From an uncultured Treponema sp. (lineage in GTDB: Bacteria > Spirochaetota > Spirochaetia > Treponematales > Treponemataceae), in assembly GCA_949300145.1 (NCBI GenBank), contig CASGDA010000008.1, forward strand, positions 19,017-83,016: a DNA stretch of 64,000 nucleotides, read 5' to 3'. The notes under the pieces are model-generated. The model saw nothing but the letters and a program-made list of their open reading frames with translations. It had not been told where the DNA came from and searched no databases. Positions 26,105-34,128 of this stretch are shown here, one piece after another; within the stretch, counting starts at the first letter, position 1, and every line of letters starts with the position of its first letter. The translations under genes and the position numbers were made by a program.

Positions 26105-27196
26105 ATGAATCTGAGGTATTTGCCTGTTTTTCTGGTTTTAACCGCTGTTTTTATACATGAAGCAAACCCCATGTCCCTCTCCGAGTTTTTCAAAACGGTG
26201 GACAAAGCGGAAAAAGAAGAATCTGTTCCTATGGCTGCAAAAATCACGGCGGAAGTCTGCGAGCGTTTTCTGACTGAAAATGATGAAGGCAGCTTGAGCG
26301 AAAAAAGCTTGAAAAAGGCTGCGTCCCGTGCAGCGGAAATTATCGGACGGTTATCGGTTTCACCGGTATCTTCCCCAGAGGAAACAAAAACCGGAACAGA
26401 ATTCCCCGCCCCCTTTGTGGCAGAGATATCCGTAAAAGAATCTGAAAATGGAATTCCTGCCGGCGACAACGGAACAGACGGGGATTCTCCCCTGTCTTGT
26501 ACGGCCATATTCCCCCGTACAAATTACACAGAGGCGGAGCCGGTAAACTTTATGCCGGAAGCCATTCCGGGGGGAAACTTTTCCGCTTCCTTTACGCCGC
26601 CTGTCCCTGCACAGGGTGTAACGGGAGAACTGAAAATCACCTTCACCTTTATGAATAAAGCCGCCAGAACATTAAAGCTTCTATCACAATATGAAAAAGA
26701 TACTGCCGGAAAGCTTACCGCGGTTTTTCCCTACAGGGTTATGTCCGCAAAAAATATTTCAACAGTCATTTCTGTTCTGGATATTGACAAAAACGGAAAA
26801 CCTGTTGCATCTCCAAGTCCTTCCGGAACGGAATTACTCCGCCAAATTATCAGATGCGGTTTCAAATCCACCGGAACTGCGGATTTTTCCTCCCAGCTCG
26901 CTTCGGACAACGAACAGGAATTATACAAAGCCGCCGAAAACCTTTTCGCCGGAACGGTAAAGCGTTTCGTTTACGGAACAGTAAGGGTGGAAGCCGTGGA
27001 CAAAAGCCCTGAGGGAAGCTTCACAGCTTCACTTCGCGCGGAAATCAACACATATGATTTTCATACAAAGGAAAAAACGGGAAGCCATGTTTTTAAAATA
27101 TCTTCGTCAGGAAACACAGAATCCGCCGCAATTCAAAAAGCGAGGGAAGACCTGTGCGCCGGAATTATCGCTCCGGAACTCGAATACGCGATGTAA
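26105..27196 (+). CDS. Exported protein of unknown function
   Basis: The 363-residue protein has an N-terminal signal (YLPVFLVLTAVFIHEANP). I do not recognise a named family. After a Glu/Lys-rich helical stretch (residues 25-90) and a Pro/Gly/Ser-rich middle, the C-terminal half has two alpha/beta segments (LLRQIIRCGFKSTG..., FVYGTVRVEAVDKSPEGSFTASLRAEINTYD). It ends with AIQKAREDLCAG, which recalls LPP20/FlgT-like envelope domains. A GGAG Shine-Dalgarno precedes the ATG. It sits 17 nt ahead of the symporter gene, so it is probably co-transcribed with it. Function unknown. Confidence 0.7.
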   Translation: MNLRYLPVFLVLTAVFIHEANPMSLSEFFKTVDKAEKEESVPMAAKITAEVCERFLTENDEGSLSEKSLKKAASRAAEIIGRLSVSPVSSPEETKTGTEFPAPFVAEISVKESENGIPAGDNGTDGDSPLSCTAIFPRTNYTEAEPVNFMPEAIPGGNFSASFTPPVPAQGVTGELKITFTFMNKAARTLKLLSQYEKDTAGKLTAVFPYRVMSAKNISTVISVLDIDKNGKPVASPSPSGTELLRQIIRCGFKSTGTADFSSQLASDNEQELYKAAENLFAGTVKRFVYGTVRVEAVDKSPEGSFTASLRAEINTYDFHTKEKTGSHVFKISSSGNTESAAIQKAREDLCAGIIAPELEYAM

Positions 27197-27213
27197 TTAA
27201 AAGGGGAAATAAT

Positions 27214-28689
27214 ATGTACAGTTTGATTTTGCTTTTGGTTTTTCTTGTCGTGATGATTGCCGTGGGTGTGTGGGGCCTGAAAAAAACATCCACCATGACG
27301 GATTTTTTCCTGGGAGGCAGATCCCTGGGACCGTGGATTTCCGCCTTCGCCTACGGCACGACCTATTTCTCCGCGGTGGTTTTCATCGGCTTTGCGGGGA
27401 AACAGGGCTGGCAGTTCGGCTTAACATCTCTTTTAATCGGAGTAGGAAACGCCATTCTCGGGGCTATGCTCGCATGGCTTGTTCTCGGTAAAAGAACAAG
27501 AATCATGACACAGAGGCTCGGTGCAATGACCATGCCGGAATTCCTCGAAGCCCGTTACGGTTCGGATCACATGAAAATGATTTCCGCGGTGCTTATATTC
27601 GTCTTCCTCCTCCCTTATTCAGCTTCCGTATTCAAAGGTCTTGGGCATCTTTTTGAATCCAGTTTCGGAATATCCTATGATTTTGCGCTGATTATTCTGG
27701 TCGGAATAACAGGGCTTTATTTAATCCTCGGCGGATACTTTGCGGTGACCCTGACGGATTTTATACAGGGCTTCATAATGCTCGTAGGTGCGATAGCAAT
27801 GTGTTCTGTCCTGATTTACAAAGCCGGCGGCATACCGGAGGCTTTTATCATCGCCGCAAAAAATTATGAGGAACACGTTCCGGTGGATATGAGGCCATCA
27901 GCTTTGACCGTAGGTTCCTTGATTTTCATGACCAGCTTCGGAACATGGGGCCTCCCCCAGATGGTTCAGAAATTCTACGCCATCCGGGATGAAAAACTTA
28001 TCGGCAAGGCGGCTGTCATCACAACCCTGTTTGCGCTCATAATCGGTGTGAGCGCTTATTCAAGCGGAGTGCTGAGCCACGTTTTCTTCAACACGGAAAC
28101 CGTCCCGAAAACAGCTTCCGGAGCAATCAATTATGACATGATAATTCCGACACTTCTTACAACATACCTGCCGGAATTCCTGATGGCAATCATAATGCTT
28201 TTAGTGCTCTCAGCTTCCATGTCAACGCTTGCTTCCATGATTCTCGTGTCATCCTCCGCAATCACAATTGACTTGTACAAAGGATACCTGCATCCAGATG
28301 TATCTGAAAAAACCTCACTGATAATTATCCGGGTTTTAAGCGGGGTATTCATCATATGTTCATACGCTATTTCCAAAATGCAAATCGGCTTCATAGTCAC
28401 ATTGATGTCCCTGTCCTGGGGGGTCCTTTCCGGGGCATTCATGGCACCGTACATTCTGGGTATTTTCTGGAAAGGAGTGACAAAGGCGGGAGCCTATGCC
28501 GGCTTATTCTCGGGTGCGGGGCTTGCAGTGATTCTGTTCTTTGTACTCGGGGCTGAAAATTCACCGCTGGCATCAAGCATCGCAATGGTTGTGCCTTTTG
28601 CAATAACGCCGCTTGTCAGCGTTTTCACGAAAAAAACGGATCCTGCAATCGTCGAAAAGGCGTTCGGGGAAAACATAAACAACAAATAA
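27214..28689 (+). CDS. Sodium:solute symporter (SSS family)
   Basis: Polytopic membrane transporter of about 491 residues with roughly 13 helices. SSS-family blocks are DFFLGGRSLGPWISAFAYGTTYFSAVVFIGFAG, RLGAMTMPEFLEARYGSDHMKM, GGYFAVTLTDFIQGFIMLVGA and the Na+-site region VLSASMSTLASMILVSSSAI. Start ATG 27214 (MYSLILLLVFLVVM) has AAGGGGA upstream; an in-frame codon 20 positions earlier lies inside the preceding gene. The substrate is unknown. Because an IorA-like 2-oxoacid enzyme follows 21 nt later, an organic acid or amino acid is a reasonable guess. Confidence 0.88.
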   Translation: MYSLILLLVFLVVMIAVGVWGLKKTSTMTDFFLGGRSLGPWISAFAYGTTYFSAVVFIGFAGKQGWQFGLTSLLIGVGNAILGAMLAWLVLGKRTRIMTQRLGAMTMPEFLEARYGSDHMKMISAVLIFVFLLPYSASVFKGLGHLFESSFGISYDFALIILVGITGLYLILGGYFAVTLTDFIQGFIMLVGAIAMCSVLIYKAGGIPEAFIIAAKNYEEHVPVDMRPSALTVGSLIFMTSFGTWGLPQMVQKFYAIRDEKLIGKAAVITTLFALIIGVSAYSSGVLSHVFFNTETVPKTASGAINYDMIIPTLLTTYLPEFLMAIIMLLVLSASMSTLASMILVSSSAITIDLYKGYLHPDVSEKTSLIIIRVLSGVFIICSYAISKMQIGFIVTLMSLSWGVLSGAFMAPYILGIFWKGVTKAGAYAGLFSGAGLAVILFFVLGAENSPLASSIAMVVPFAITPLVSVFTKKTDPAIVEKAFGENINNK

Positions 28690-28710
28690 GCATTCAGGAG
28701 TTTTAGGATT

Positions 28711-30438
28711 ATGAAAGAAATGGTTTTACTTGGCGATGAAGCCCTTGCGCTCGGTCTTATCCATGCCGGCGTCTCAGGATGCTTCGGATATCCCGGAACA
28801 CCTTCAACGGAGATTCTTGAATATCTGATTGATAACTACGAAAAGAAATCACAGGCCGCGGACACTCAGGAGGAAGCGCCTCTTGCCCAGTGGTGTTCAA
28901 ATGAAAAGACCGCCTACGAGGCGGCGCTCGGAGTCTCCTTTTCGGGGAAACGCGCCGTAGTCACAATGAAACACGTTGGGCTCAATGTTGCCGCGGACCC
29001 CTTCATGAATTCAGCCCTGTGCAAAATAAAAGGCGGCTTAATCTGCATCGTGGCGGACGACCCTTCCATGCACTCCAGCCAGGGGGAACAGGACACCCGT
29101 TTCTACGCTGACTTCGCCATGATTCCGCTTTTTGAACCCACAAACCAGCAGGAAGCCTATGAAATGGCGGCTGAAGCTTTTGAGATTTCAGAAAGATTCA
29201 ACGTGCCTGTAATAATCCGGATGGTGACACGCCTCGCCCATTCAAGGGCCGTGGTCAAAACAAATGAAAAGAATACATCCCAAAACAAACTGAAAAAGGG
29301 AGCCGCGCAGAACTGGATGCTTCTGCCCGCCCTCGCAAGAAAAAACTACGTTTCCCTTATTGAAAAGCAGGAAGGGCTTCTTGAATGGGCGAACGGAAAC
29401 AGCAGGAACACCCTGTCGCTTAATCCCGGACGCAAAGACATGGCGGTTATAACAAGCGGACTCGGACGTAATTATTATGAAGAGAATTTGAAAGATTTCG
29501 CCGAAAAGTCCGGGGAAAAAGGGCTGCCCTCCTCCCTTCATATTTCAGGGATGCCCCTGCCCGTAAAACTGATACAGGAAATAGCCGGTTCAGCGGAAAC
29601 CATCGTGGTTATAGAAGAGGGAATGCCTTTCATTGAAAAACAACTGCGGGGCATTATTCCGGGGAAAAATAAAATACGCGGAAAATACGACGGATTCCTG
29701 CCAAGAACAGGGGAACTCAGTCCGGATTCTGTACGGGCAGCCCTCGGCCTCAGCCCGAGAAAAACAGCGGCTGATGAAATACAGATGCCTCCTCTGCCCG
29801 GAAGACCTCCCCAGCTTTGCAAAGGCTGTCCCCACCATGATTCATATACCGCCATCAACAAGGCGGTCGCCATTCTGAATGAGAAGGACAGAAAAAACGG
29901 ACTTCTTTCAGACGGAGAAGTTTCCACTGTGGTCGCCTCCGATATCGGCTGTTATTCCCTTGGAGCCTCCGCCCCGCTGAAATCGATAGAATCGATTGTA
30001 TGCATGGGGGCGTCTGTCGGAATGGCGCGGGGAGCATCCATAGCAGGTTACAGATACACCTTCGGGGTCATAGGGGACTCGACTTTCATGCATTCAGGCT
30101 TAACCGGCCTTGTGGACGCGGTCGCCTCGAAAACCCCTGTTACAATCGTAATCCTTGACAACTCCATTGTAGGAATGACGGGCTGCCAGCCTACCATAAT
30201 CCCCTCAAGTAAATTTGAACAGGTTGTCAAAGGCCTGGGAGTCGAGCCGGAGCATGTACGGACCCTTCTTTCAAATCCGGGAAACATCGACGCAAATGCC
30301 GGGGTTCTGGTTGAAGAAGCTGAATACCGTGGGGTTTCCGTTGTCATTCTTGCAAGGGAATGCCTGGAAGCTTTCCGTCTGCGGAAGAAAAAAGAAGCCA
30401 TCATGAACAACAAAAAGGCGGAAGAAAAAACGGAATAA
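28711..30438 (+). CDS. IorA-like thiamine-diphosphate 2-oxoacid oxidoreductase alpha subunit, without ferredoxin domain
   Basis: The 575-residue protein matches indolepyruvate:ferredoxin oxidoreductase alpha. The pyrimidine-binding domain has GYPGTPSTEILEYL and CSNEKTAYEAALGVSFSGKRAVVTMKHVG. A transketolase-like middle region follows. The pyrophosphate domain has KGCPHHDSYTAINK, SDIGCYSLGA and GDSTFMHSGLTGLVDA with the ThDP/Mg motif region ILDNSIVGMTG. Classical IorA ends in two CxxCxxC ferredoxin clusters. Here the chain ends in a Lys/Glu-rich tail (RLRKKKEAIMNNKKAEEK), and no iorB lies within the window. It probably decarboxylates an aryl or branched 2-oxoacid with a separate electron carrier. 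A CAGGAG Shine-Dalgarno supports the start. Confidence 0.88.
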   Translation: MKEMVLLGDEALALGLIHAGVSGCFGYPGTPSTEILEYLIDNYEKKSQAADTQEEAPLAQWCSNEKTAYEAALGVSFSGKRAVVTMKHVGLNVAADPFMNSALCKIKGGLICIVADDPSMHSSQGEQDTRFYADFAMIPLFEPTNQQEAYEMAAEAFEISERFNVPVIIRMVTRLAHSRAVVKTNEKNTSQNKLKKGAAQNWMLLPALARKNYVSLIEKQEGLLEWANGNSRNTLSLNPGRKDMAVITSGLGRNYYEENLKDFAEKSGEKGLPSSLHISGMPLPVKLIQEIAGSAETIVVIEEGMPFIEKQLRGIIPGKNKIRGKYDGFLPRTGELSPDSVRAALGLSPRKTAADEIQMPPLPGRPPQLCKGCPHHDSYTAINKAVAILNEKDRKNGLLSDGEVSTVVASDIGCYSLGASAPLKSIESIVCMGASVGMARGASIAGYRYTFGVIGDSTFMHSGLTGLVDAVASKTPVTIVILDNSIVGMTGCQPTIIPSSKFEQVVKGLGVEPEHVRTLLSNPGNIDANAGVLVEEAEYRGVSVVILARECLEAFRLRKKKEAIMNNKKAEEKTE

Positions 30439-30452
30439 AGAACAACTCCGGC

Positions 30453-30470
30453 GCACCGGAGAACCGGTGC
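30453..30470. terminator. Hairpin at the end of the IorA-like gene
   Basis: GCACCGG / CCGGTGC with an AGAA loop. No T tract follows. Instead an 11-G run begins 4 nt downstream, so termination here is uncertain. Confidence 0.4.
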
Positions 30471-30473
30471 ACT

Positions 30474-30484
30474 GGGGGGGGGGG
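30474..30484 (+). repeat. Homopolymeric G11 tract
   Basis: Eleven consecutive G residues lie between the convergent IorA-like and receiver genes, 20 nt beyond the receiver stop codon. G tracts of this length are slippage-prone and control phase variation in some treponemes. Here the tract lies outside both reading frames. Confidence 0.9.
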
Positions 30485-30503
30485 CAGACGGATTTTCAGG
30501 CTT

Positions 30504-30893
30504 TCAGGCGTCTTTTTCGTATGGAAGATTAAGGACCTCTTCCACCCGGGCGGTAAATTCTTCAACCGTAAAAGGTTTCTGGAGGGGCGTGAAAAAACCG
30601 AATTTTTTCACCAGCGACTGAAAAACCTCGTGGGACATATCCACATACCCTGATGTAAAGATGGTTTTCATTTTCCGCTTTCTCAGGGGATGCATTTCAA
30701 GGATGAAGTCCACGCCACCCTGGCCGGGAAGGATAATATCAAGTACAAGCAAATCCGCCTCATTCCAGCTGAGCCACTCCCTTGCAGCCTCGGCGGAGTC
30801 AAAAGAAAAAACTTCGTGTCCGCAATCCTCCAAAGCCTTTACCTCAAGGGTTCTCAGGGAGGATTCATCTTCTACTATTAAAATTACCGACAT
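30504..30893 (-). CDS. Single-domain response regulator (CheY-like receiver)
   Basis: The 129-residue protein consists only of a receiver domain. It shows ILIVEDESS-type acidic residues at the N-terminus (VILIVEDESSLRTLE), the phospho-acceptor Asp in LLVLDIILPGQGG, and Thr then Lys in IFTSGYVD and LQKPFTVEEF. There is no output domain, so it must act by binding a partner. No histidine kinase is adjacent. A GGAG Shine-Dalgarno precedes ATG 30893. It is preceded on the same strand by slyX. Confidence 0.88.
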   Translation of the reverse strand: MSVILIVEDESSLRTLEVKALEDCGHEVFSFDSAEAAREWLSWNEADLLVLDIILPGQGGVDFILEMHPLRKRKMKTIFTSGYVDMSHEVFQSLVKKFGFFTPLQKPFTVEEFTARVEEVLNLPYEKDA

Positions 30894-30919
30894 AACATTC
30901 TCCTATACAGGAAACACAA

Positions 30920-31156
30920 TTAATAATGGGGAGGACGCCTGTCCTGCAGGGGAACCCCGCCGGATTCTTCCAGTTCGGCGATTTTACTGCACAAACGCCG
31001 GTTTTCCTTTTTGAGGAATTCCAGCTGGGAATCATGATCCATCACCGCCGTCTGAAGGGATTCAACGAAATCTTCGAGATAAGCCAGCTTTGTCTCGACA
31101 GCGGTCAACCGCCTTTCAAAAAAATCCCTGTCCTCTAAACTCTTGTCATCACTCAC
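30920..31156 (-). CDS. slyX: SlyX-family coiled-coil protein
   Basis: Small protein of 78 residues, mostly coiled coil (ERRLTAVETKLAYLEDFVESLQ), ending in the RRPPHY tail typical of SlyX. Function is unknown in the family. The start is GTG 31156. There is no Shine-Dalgarno, but an extended -10 (TGcTATACT) ends 7 nt upstream, suggesting a leaderless transcript. The receiver-domain gene follows 26 nt downstream and may share this promoter. Confidence 0.8.
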   Translation of the reverse strand: MSDDKSLEDRDFFERRLTAVETKLAYLEDFVESLQTAVMDHDSQLEFLKKENRRLCSKIAELEESGGVPLQDRRPPHY

Positions 31157-31163
31157 ATGAAAC

Positions 31164-31172
31164 AGTATAGCA
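31164..31172 (-). promoter_or_regulatory. Extended -10 promoter of slyX
   Basis: TGcTATACT ends 7 nt before GTG 31156. The -35 region, 17-18 bp upstream, is only weakly conserved (TTAATA/TTTAAT), as is common with extended -10 promoters. Confidence 0.5.
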
Positions 31173-31196
31173 TGATTTCAGAAAAATATTAAACAA

Positions 31197-32093
31197 TTAT
31201 AAAAAAGAAGCGGAAATTAATAAATCCTCAGGCATATCATGGCAGGAAAAAACGCCGGCGGTGCGGACCAGAAGTTTTTCCCGGAGCAAATCCTCGTCCT
31301 CGTTTTTACACCACACTGACAGCAAAACGTCAAATTCACCCTTGCGGAAAGCGGAGGGAACCACCTTTGCCCCGGGACAGGACAAAACACCCGGACAGGA
31401 TGCGGCCGCCTGCAACAGGCGTTTTTCCACAAAAGAAAACAGCCCGGCGGTACCGAACGGGATTTCCGTCTCAAAGCCGGCGCGGCAGGTTTCCCCGGCA
31501 CAGGATTTTTCCTTCTCCGGGAAAGCGCCGGATATCCTGTCCGAAAGCGTAATCTTGACGGAAACGCGCCTCTCAGGAAAAAAAGAGAGGTTTACGAAGT
31601 TTGCCTTGATGATGCTTTCATTCGGAACCCTGATAAATTCCCCGTCTTCGTTTTTAAGATGAACCGACAGAAAATCAATTGATTCCACGGTGCCCCGGAC
31701 GGAGTTCACCTGGACGGAATCCCCGATTTTAAAACTCCGGCCTGCTAAAAGGAAAAGTCCTGAAATTATATTCGATACTGATGTCTGGGAGGCGAAACCC
31801 ACGGCGACACCCAGAATTCCCGCCGCACCGATAACAGCCGCCAGGTTGACGCCGAATTTATTCAAAACCGTTAAGACGGCGGCGGACAAAGCCACATAAA
31901 AAATCACCTTGCGGATTATAACTTTGACCGCCGGGGACACCTTTTTGTCTATAAGCCGCATAAGGACAATACGGAAAATCCAGAAGACAAAAAATATCAC
32001 CGCAAGGGAAACAAGCAGGGAAACCAAGCCGGCCCACTCTTCAGGCAACCTTGAGGAAAAAAAAGATTCAGTCTGCGCTACGATATCTTCCAT
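31197..32093 (-). CDS. mscS: MscS-family mechanosensitive channel
   Basis: Small-conductance mechanosensitive channel of 298 residues in the inner membrane. It has three N-terminal helices (about 20-45, 62-85 and 90-115). The third carries the Gly/Ala-rich pore sequence LAAVIGAAGILGVAVGFASQTSVSNIISGLFLL. The MscS beta domain follows (FKIGDSVQVNSVRGTVESIDFLSVHLKNEDGEFIRVPN). The C-terminal vestibule is present but divergent. The gene starts 7 nt after the acyl-CoA synthetase stop, so it is co-transcribed with it. It releases solutes on hypo-osmotic shock. Confidence 0.92.
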   Translation of the reverse strand: MEDIVAQTESFFSSRLPEEWAGLVSLLVSLAVIFFVFWIFRIVLMRLIDKKVSPAVKVIIRKVIFYVALSAAVLTVLNKFGVNLAAVIGAAGILGVAVGFASQTSVSNIISGLFLLAGRSFKIGDSVQVNSVRGTVESIDFLSVHLKNEDGEFIRVPNESIIKANFVNLSFFPERRVSVKITLSDRISGAFPEKEKSCAGETCRAGFETEIPFGTAGLFSFVEKRLLQAAASCPGVLSCPGAKVVPSAFRKGEFDVLLSVWCKNEDEDLLREKLLVRTAGVFSCHDMPEDLLISASFL

Positions 32094-32099
32094 AAAAAA

Positions 32100-34010
32100 T
32101 CAGGAAAAAAGTTCCTTCACTTCCTTCTTGTAAATCTCAAGGACTTTGAAACGCATTATTTCCTGTTTTGCGGAAAGCTCCACGCCCGGCTCGAAGGATT
32201 TCTCCAAAAGCGCGGTCCTGTTTATACGCTCGAACGGCCGGAAACCGTTGCGTGCGCTCACATATTCCGCAACTTCAGCGTCTATCAATTTTTTCACTTC
32301 CTGATTATCAAGGATTTCCCTGTAGGAGCCGGTTATACCGTTTTCTGCGGCCCAGGCCTTTATTTCCTCCTTTGCGGGAACAATCAAGGCTGAAAGGCAT
32401 TTTTGATCCTGTCCCACAACCATAGAAGATTCAATAAATCTTGATTCATTTATTTTCATTTCGATGGGAAGAGGCTCAACATTTTCTCCGCCCCGCAAAA
32501 CAATCGTATCTTTTTTCCTTCCACGTAAAATTATTTCGCCGGTTATTGTCTTAAACCCGATGTCGCCGGTGTCAAACCATCCGTCCGGGGAAAGAACCCT
32601 GGCGGTCAAATCAGGACGCTTGTAATATCCCTTCATCACATTCCGGCCCTTTACAAGCACGGACCCTTTCTGTCCGGGAGGAAGCTCCCTGTTGTTTTCA
32701 TCAACGATTTTAACTGAACAACAGGAAATGGGCGTACCGATTGTACCGAAAACCGGATTAGGAATGGCCCGGACTGCTACCACCGGCGCCGTTTCTGTAA
32801 GACCGTAGCCTTCCACGACTTTCACCCTGATAGCCCAGAAAAATTCGTCTATGGCCGGAGGCAGGGCGCCGCCGCCGGAAACTCCTCCCACGAAGGCATT
32901 CCCCAATTTAAGCCTTATCTTTCTGTAAACCAGGGCATTCCCCAGCCAATAGGCAGGTTGGAGCAAAATCCATGGAATTAGACCGAAAACAAAGCCCACG
33001 GGACGTTCCCATTTGTGCATCAAAGGCCTGTTGCCGCGAACAGCCCGGCCACAGGCAGCCTCCAAAAGGGCAACACGCACAAAAAAGTTAAACAAAACCC
33101 ATGTAATACCACCTGTTTTCCGCATTGTCCTGAAAATCCCGTCATATACGGATTCCCATATGCGGGGAACCGAAGGCATAAGATTGGGATTCATCTTTGC
33201 GATATCCGCCAGAAGGATGCTTCCAACCGGTTTGGAATAAATGATACCGGCGGCACTTACCAAAATAACGTATTCCACCAACCGCTCAAAAGCATGCCAT
33301 ACAGGAAGAATGGAAATAGCCGTTTGTCCGGGATTAAGCACAATACGCTCCGGAAGCTCCTCAAGCTGGCTTAAAAAATTATCGTGGGAAAGCATAACAC
33401 CTTTCGGTTCACCGGTAGTACCGGAAGTGAAAATAATTGTGGCGATGTCATTTTCACCGCCCTTTTCCAATTCGTTTTCAACCGCACCGGGATTTTCAGC
33501 ACGCCAAGCCTTTCCCCGCTCCAAAGCTTCCTGAAAGGTAATCACCTCCACGGAAGCGATGGAGGCCGTCTCCAAGGCTTTTTCAGAGGGCTTATCAAAA
33601 ACAATGAATCGGGCCAGTTCCGGGATAGAATCCTTATGCTCAAGGATTTTCAGTATTTGCGCTGAATTCTCAACAACAGTCAGTTTACATTCCGCAAAAG
33701 ACAAAATGTAGCTTATTTCCTTGGCTGTGGCATCGCATCCACGCGGCACATCCGCGGCACCTATTGCCATTATACCCATACTGGCATGTTGCCATTCCTT
33801 CCTGTTATCGGAAATAAGGCCTATATGATCCCCGCGGGAATATCCATAAGACAAGAGGGCGGCGGCGAAATCCAAAACGTGATTATAGTATTCTGAATAT
33901 GAAAGGGCTGCAAAATTGTCCCCGTCCACCTTTGAATACTGGGCTTTTATTTCGGGATAAGTTCCGGCTATCCGCCGGAGCAATTTAGGTAAAGTTTTAT
34001 CTTCCATCAT
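32100..34010 (-). CDS. Long-chain acyl-CoA synthetase (AMP-forming)
   Basis: Adenylate-forming ligase of about 636 residues. It has the P-loop TIIFTSGTTGEPKGVMLSH, then GYGLTETAPVVAVR, the A8/Asp motif GWFDTGDIGF and the hinge RGRKKDTIVLRGGENVEP. The length and the C-terminal layout fit long-chain fatty acid:CoA ligases (FadD15/ACSL type). It supplies acyl-CoA for phospholipid remodelling or fatty-acid use. I placed the start at ATG 34010. A promoter-like TTGCAC-17-TATTTT ends 8 nt upstream, and no Shine-Dalgarno is visible for this ATG, the adjacent ATG at 34007 or the one at 34028. The ABC exporter gene is divergent. Confidence 0.9.
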   Translation of the reverse strand: MMEDKTLPKLLRRIAGTYPEIKAQYSKVDGDNFAALSYSEYYNHVLDFAAALLSYGYSRGDHIGLISDNRKEWQHASMGIMAIGAADVPRGCDATAKEISYILSFAECKLTVVENSAQILKILEHKDSIPELARFIVFDKPSEKALETASIASVEVITFQEALERGKAWRAENPGAVENELEKGGENDIATIIFTSGTTGEPKGVMLSHDNFLSQLEELPERIVLNPGQTAISILPVWHAFERLVEYVILVSAAGIIYSKPVGSILLADIAKMNPNLMPSVPRIWESVYDGIFRTMRKTGGITWVLFNFFVRVALLEAACGRAVRGNRPLMHKWERPVGFVFGLIPWILLQPAYWLGNALVYRKIRLKLGNAFVGGVSGGGALPPAIDEFFWAIRVKVVEGYGLTETAPVVAVRAIPNPVFGTIGTPISCCSVKIVDENNRELPPGQKGSVLVKGRNVMKGYYKRPDLTARVLSPDGWFDTGDIGFKTITGEIILRGRKKDTIVLRGGENVEPLPIEMKINESRFIESSMVVGQDQKCLSALIVPAKEEIKAWAAENGITGSYREILDNQEVKKLIDAEVAEYVSARNGFRPFERINRTALLEKSFEPGVELSAKQEIMRFKVLEIYKKEVKELFS

Positions 34011-34018
34011 TACTTTAC

Positions 34019-34047
34019 AAAATATCATATTTTGTCAGCTTGTGCAA
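34019..34047 (-). promoter_or_regulatory. Candidate promoter of the acyl-CoA synthetase / MscS operon
   Basis: TTGCAC, 17 bp, TATTTT, ending 8 nt before ATG 34010. It is moderately good and fits the leaderless pattern seen elsewhere in the window. Confidence 0.4.
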
Positions 34048-34094
34048 CTGAATATTCACTCTTTATGCTGTCTGTCCTTCTTCCAGTTGAATTC

Positions 34095-34123
34095 TTTTCA
34101 AAGCTTTTTTTTTCAGCTAAAAT
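34095..34123 (+). promoter_or_regulatory. Candidate promoter of the ABC exporter gene
   Basis: TTTTCA, 17 bp, TAAAAT, ending 5 nt before ATG 34129. No Shine-Dalgarno is present in between. Confidence 0.4.
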
Positions 34124-34128
34124 GCCTT

